Shown here: piece by piece, positions 60,530 to 64,000 of the stretch
How positions within the stretch are numbered: position 1 is the stretch's first letter
Layout of the letters: each line of letters starts with the position of its first letter
Made by a program: the position numbers and the translations under genes
Assembly: GCF_921293095.1 (NCBI RefSeq)
Contig: NC_060259.1
Location: 28,775,812-28,839,811, forward strand
Source of the DNA: Ischnura elegans
Lineage: Eukaryota > Arthropoda > Insecta > Odonata > Coenagrionidae
Length of the DNA stretch: 64,000 nucleotides
Direction: 5' to 3'
Notes under the pieces: model-generated
Told to the model about the DNA's origin: nothing
What the model saw: only the letters and a program-made list of their open reading frames with translations
Databases searched by the model: none

Positions 60530-63380
60530 TTTGATTTATTCATCCAAAGAGCCCTCTCGGAAGTCGAGCATCGGTTACGTTGTTCAAGTCAAAGAGAAAA
60601 TAAAAATGATCCATGATTGTTATAAATCTAAAACGCTTTTCGGAGAAATGAATTTTTACTGCCTTTGTAGTCATGGGTTAAATGCGTGAAAAACGGGAAT
60701 ATAGAGGAAGGTGATGAAACCTACCTGGGACAGCAAGCAGCCTTGTTCGTCCAAGTCCTGGCGGCAACTAAACTCGAAGCGGCTGGAAATTTCCGAAACG
60801 CACTTGCCTTCTTAACTTGCTGTCCTGGCACAATTGCACCTCTTCTCAACCCTTGAGCAACCCTATCCTCTCTTCCTGTTGGCTGCACAGTCCTCTGTGT
60901 TCTTATTATCTAACACAGCACTCTTCTATATCCGTTACCTAGACATGCGCTGTTTTATCTGATACCAGCCTTCTTTGACAATGCTGCATATGCACATTCA
61001 GGCTTGCTTGGTAGATGGGAGAGTTCTTCCATGATTCGAAACGCACGGTAAGAAGTTGAGTGGGCTGAATATTGCCTCGTTTGAAATATCTGCAGTAACC
61101 TTGATAATTATATAGGCTGTCTTGTTTAAAAATGCTACTAAAGTGCGGAATGTACAAAGTGACATTTCTTCCACTATTTTTTTTTATTCTGGTTGGTAAA
61201 ATGGAAGATATTAAGAAGGCAATAGTCAGACATGTGTGGAAGAAACTCGTTCAAAAATGATTAAAACACTACTTAACCGGCGGAATTGTTTCTAGAGACG
61301 GTGCGTAGTGGTACCAAATCGAATTAATTTGACCAAAATTAAAACTGCTGTTATTAATGCATGCATATTTCATATTTGATATACATTTTTATCGCTGAAG
61401 TCTTTGGTCCGCGTCTTTGGCATTTAATGTTCTTTTTATTGATTTACAGTAATTTTATTTTCATATCGGTATTTAATAAACAATCCCATTACAAATGCAA
61501 TTTAAGTTTTCTGCCTACAATAACATATACAAATTTTAATTTAAAATAAAAATAAGAATAAGACGAGTAATATGAATCAAAAATCTGAATTATAGAGCAT
61601 TTTTTTATAATTACTTTTATTTAACTTTGAACAATTTTTGAAAATTTAATGATTAATGAATAAAGGGAAATTTTTCTGCTTTCGCATATTTTTAATTAGA
61701 CGTGATACCTAAATCTAATTTAGAAGTTAGTTTCATATATCCACAATTAATATTGCATCAATGTAGTAATTGTTTATAGATGAATGATAAGTAATTTCAA
61801 TCTGATACTTAATGACCGACCATGTTTACAACGAGTATTTCATGACATCTAGAGAGTAAAATAAGTGTCGAAGGCATTGGCAGTGATGAGGAATCTCTAT
61901 GAAACGTACGAAGTAAATTTTATTCGCCTTTTAAACTTCTTCAATGATAAAATTATCTCCGAACGCATTATTTGTTGCGAAAATTATAATGATATACATG
62001 ATATAGAAGGGCAATTAAACAATCAAAGCAATAAATTGACTAATCATGGTATCTTTAACAGTCATTATCAAGAAAGTATGCTAAATATCAAATACACTAG
62101 GTGCCATCATCGGATAATTTCTCATCAGTTAAATGTAATTATCATTCTACTCCCTCGATTCCTCCAATTTAAGAAGACTTCTTACTTCAAACGATATTCA
62201 AACCAGTTTTATTTTTTGAACTATTGAAATTGTGTAGGGCATGGGATTTAAAGTAAGAAGTGATCTTCTTTATAATTTTTCTTTGTGGCATTATTGGAAA
62301 CTTTTTTTGGTGTTGTGTTCTCGGAATCTTCCGAGGCCTATATTCCCTTACTTATCATTATTCCCCTTATATATCATAATTATCATACATTCCCTTAACG
62401 AATTAAAGTCATCATAAGACTATTTATTCTTTGAATCGCCTTCCCGGACAAAGTAAACCTATAAGTGGGGGCTTTTTGACAATATACTAGTTCGCCAATT
62501 TGATTCTATTATCCATTGCGATAGAGTTTTTAAATAAAGAGACCCGTATTTTTCATTTTTCTGTCTAACGCCTACTTATCGAGCTGCTCACGACAGAAAT
62601 TCAAAGACCATAATACTTCCGTAGATAAGTTGATGACGCCACGAACTCATACCGAGCGGGTAGCCGCTTCTTCACTACTCTTTGGCCTTTTATAAGAGGT
62701 GCGAGTGGTTTTTTGTTGTTAAGGCTCGTATAGGCCAGTTGAAGCGCATTTACATGGAACGTGGGTACGTAATGCATTAATACCTTTTGCTGTGATTTTG
62801 ATATGTTTTTAGGATGTATGAGTCCGGGAAGAAATCCATGTTATGTGCTCTAAAAAAACCTACGAACCTGCGAGTAGAACCAAAAACTGGGAAAGTTTTT
62901 CACCTTCTTTGGTTTTGTGCCAATGACCTTTCCGCTATATGGAATCTGTTTCCAAAGCAATAATAAAAAATAATCACATTCACCACAGTTAGAGGGAAAA
63001 ATGAGATCTATGTGATAATTATTTCCTAAGATCCTGTTCTTCTGAAATGGGTATTTTAAGCAAATATTATCAAAACGGCTTTTCCTGTAGCAAAAAATAT
63101 TTTTATTAAATTCAATTGCCCTTTATTTCTGTAAAAAGTCTATTTATGTTCAATATTTCACTTAATAAAAATTACTAAGTGTAATAGGAGCTTTGGTTTT
63201 TCGTAAGAAATCGAAGGAACAATTTTCATGTTCACTCGTTTGTGCCTTCCCCTTTGAGCTGCAACTTTTTCGCCGTGGAAAGGCTAGATCTGCACTGGCG
63301 GGATTTCATCTAAAATCCTCGCGTTGGATCCACCCATGCCAGATAGGTGAAAGGGTAGGAGCCAGACGACTTGCAGTCCA
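60530..63380. other. No recognised gene or element
   Basis: It contains chance frames only. The longest (61865-62227 on +, 120 codons) starts at GTG and has no motif. Confidence 0.4.
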
Positions 63381-63963
63381 CGTGAAGTTGTCACGTGAAA
63401 AACACTGTTGGAATGGAAGTGGCAAGCCCTACCAACTATCTCTTCCCTGAAAACATGGAGTACAACCAAATCAGCCTCGGAAACTCATCGAACGGGACCT
63501 GTCCGCAGAGGGCGGGTGTCGTTCACGGCACCGAGGTCAGCAAGGTCCTCGGGGTCGTCAACATGCGAAATCCTTGCAGACTCTTATCATCATCACCACC
63601 AGCAGCAGCAATAAAAAAAAGAAAATAAGACCAAGACGATGGTGAAGAAGAATGCAGCGATGTGAGGACAATGATGAGGGCGGGGAAACTAGAAAATATC
63701 AAAAGGGAAATGAAGAAAGGAATTATTAATATCTTAGGATTTTGCGAAGTGAAGTGGAAGTATGGTGGGAACTACTGGAGTGATGGTTATAGGGTCATTT
63801 ATAGTGGTGGGGAGGAAAGTCAGCGAGGAATTGCTTTAGTATTAAACAGGAAGTTGGGTAAGTGTGTGGTAGGTGTAGACAAGGTAAGCGATAGGATTCT
63901 GGTGGTAGAAATTGAGGCACGACCCACCAACTTTGTGGTGGTGCAAGTTTATATGCCCACTAG
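63380..63963 (+). mobile_element. 5' part of an APE-type non-LTR retrotransposon (endonuclease N-terminus)
   Basis: Leader-like sequence about 63380-63620 precedes a frame beginning near 63661: VRTMMRAGKLENIKREMKK, IINILGFCEVKWKYGGNYW, GYRVIYSGGEESQRGIALVL and VVEIEARPTNFVVVQVYMPTS. These are the first blocks of the APE endonuclease (the CEVKW Glu and the VYMPTS block). It belongs to the same broad class as the C-terminal piece at 53835-54185. The frame is cut at 63963 by the start of another element. Confidence 0.75.
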
Positions 63964-64000
63964 CAGTGGCGGATCCAGAATAGGCACAAGGGGGGGGCTA
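63964..64000 (+). mobile_element. Start of a hAT-type MITE at the window edge
   Basis: CAGTGGCGGATCCAG followed by a G run matches the start of the element at 25013. It interrupts endonuclease coding sequence directly after VYMPTS, so it inserted into that retrotransposon. Confidence 0.65.

Noticed and set aside
61865-62227. 120-codon frame on +
   Set aside because: Starts at GTG, is AT-driven in composition (Ile, Asn, Tyr, Lys), and has no motif.

Overview
This window is animal nuclear DNA, almost certainly from an arthropod and most likely an insect. Two conserved protein genes are split into short exons with GT-AG introns. The rest is AT-rich DNA packed with decayed mariner, piggyBac, pogo/Tigger, hAT-type MITE, Copia, Penelope-like and non-LTR elements. 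I cannot name the species or order from the sequence. There are no bacterial-style operons, no CRISPR arrays and no rRNA.

Layout. 0-7.2 kb: no conserved host gene. It holds a long-inverted-repeat element nested inside an older repeat copy, a decayed non-LTR reverse transcriptase fragment and a small MITE. 7.25-30.86 kb (+ strand): a complete seven-exon gene for a mitochondrial HAD-superfamily hydrolase of the HDHD5 (CECR5) family, 402 residues when spliced. The first exon was found by reading for an ATG followed by a phase-0 donor; it encodes a short basic presequence. The 14.5-kb third intron and the later introns carry most of the recognisable transposons: Penelope RT remnant, piggyBac-like, CR1-like LINE, pogo/Tigger-like, Copia interrupted by a Penelope fragment, hAT MITE, mariner, and a Penelope terminal repeat. 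32.45-36.63 kb (- strand): a complete secreted lipocalin of the apolipoprotein D type, 262 residues, with four coding exons and one upstream non-coding exon. The two genes are convergent, with stop codons about 2.1 kb apart. 36.6-64 kb: no convincing host gene. This part holds MITEs with readable target-site duplications, foldback elements, a frameshifted exon-like relic, and the 3' and 5' portions of an APE-type non-LTR retrotransposon.

The two host genes are not obviously functionally linked. One is a predicted mitochondrial matrix phosphatase-like protein and the other a secreted carrier of small hydrophobic ligands. Nothing here looks like a new multi-gene system. The most informative observations are the transposon nesting and target-site duplications, a mariner copy that has lost its third catalytic aspartate, a MITE containing a 105-bp segment that also lies just outside it, and the long C-terminal tail of the lipocalin.
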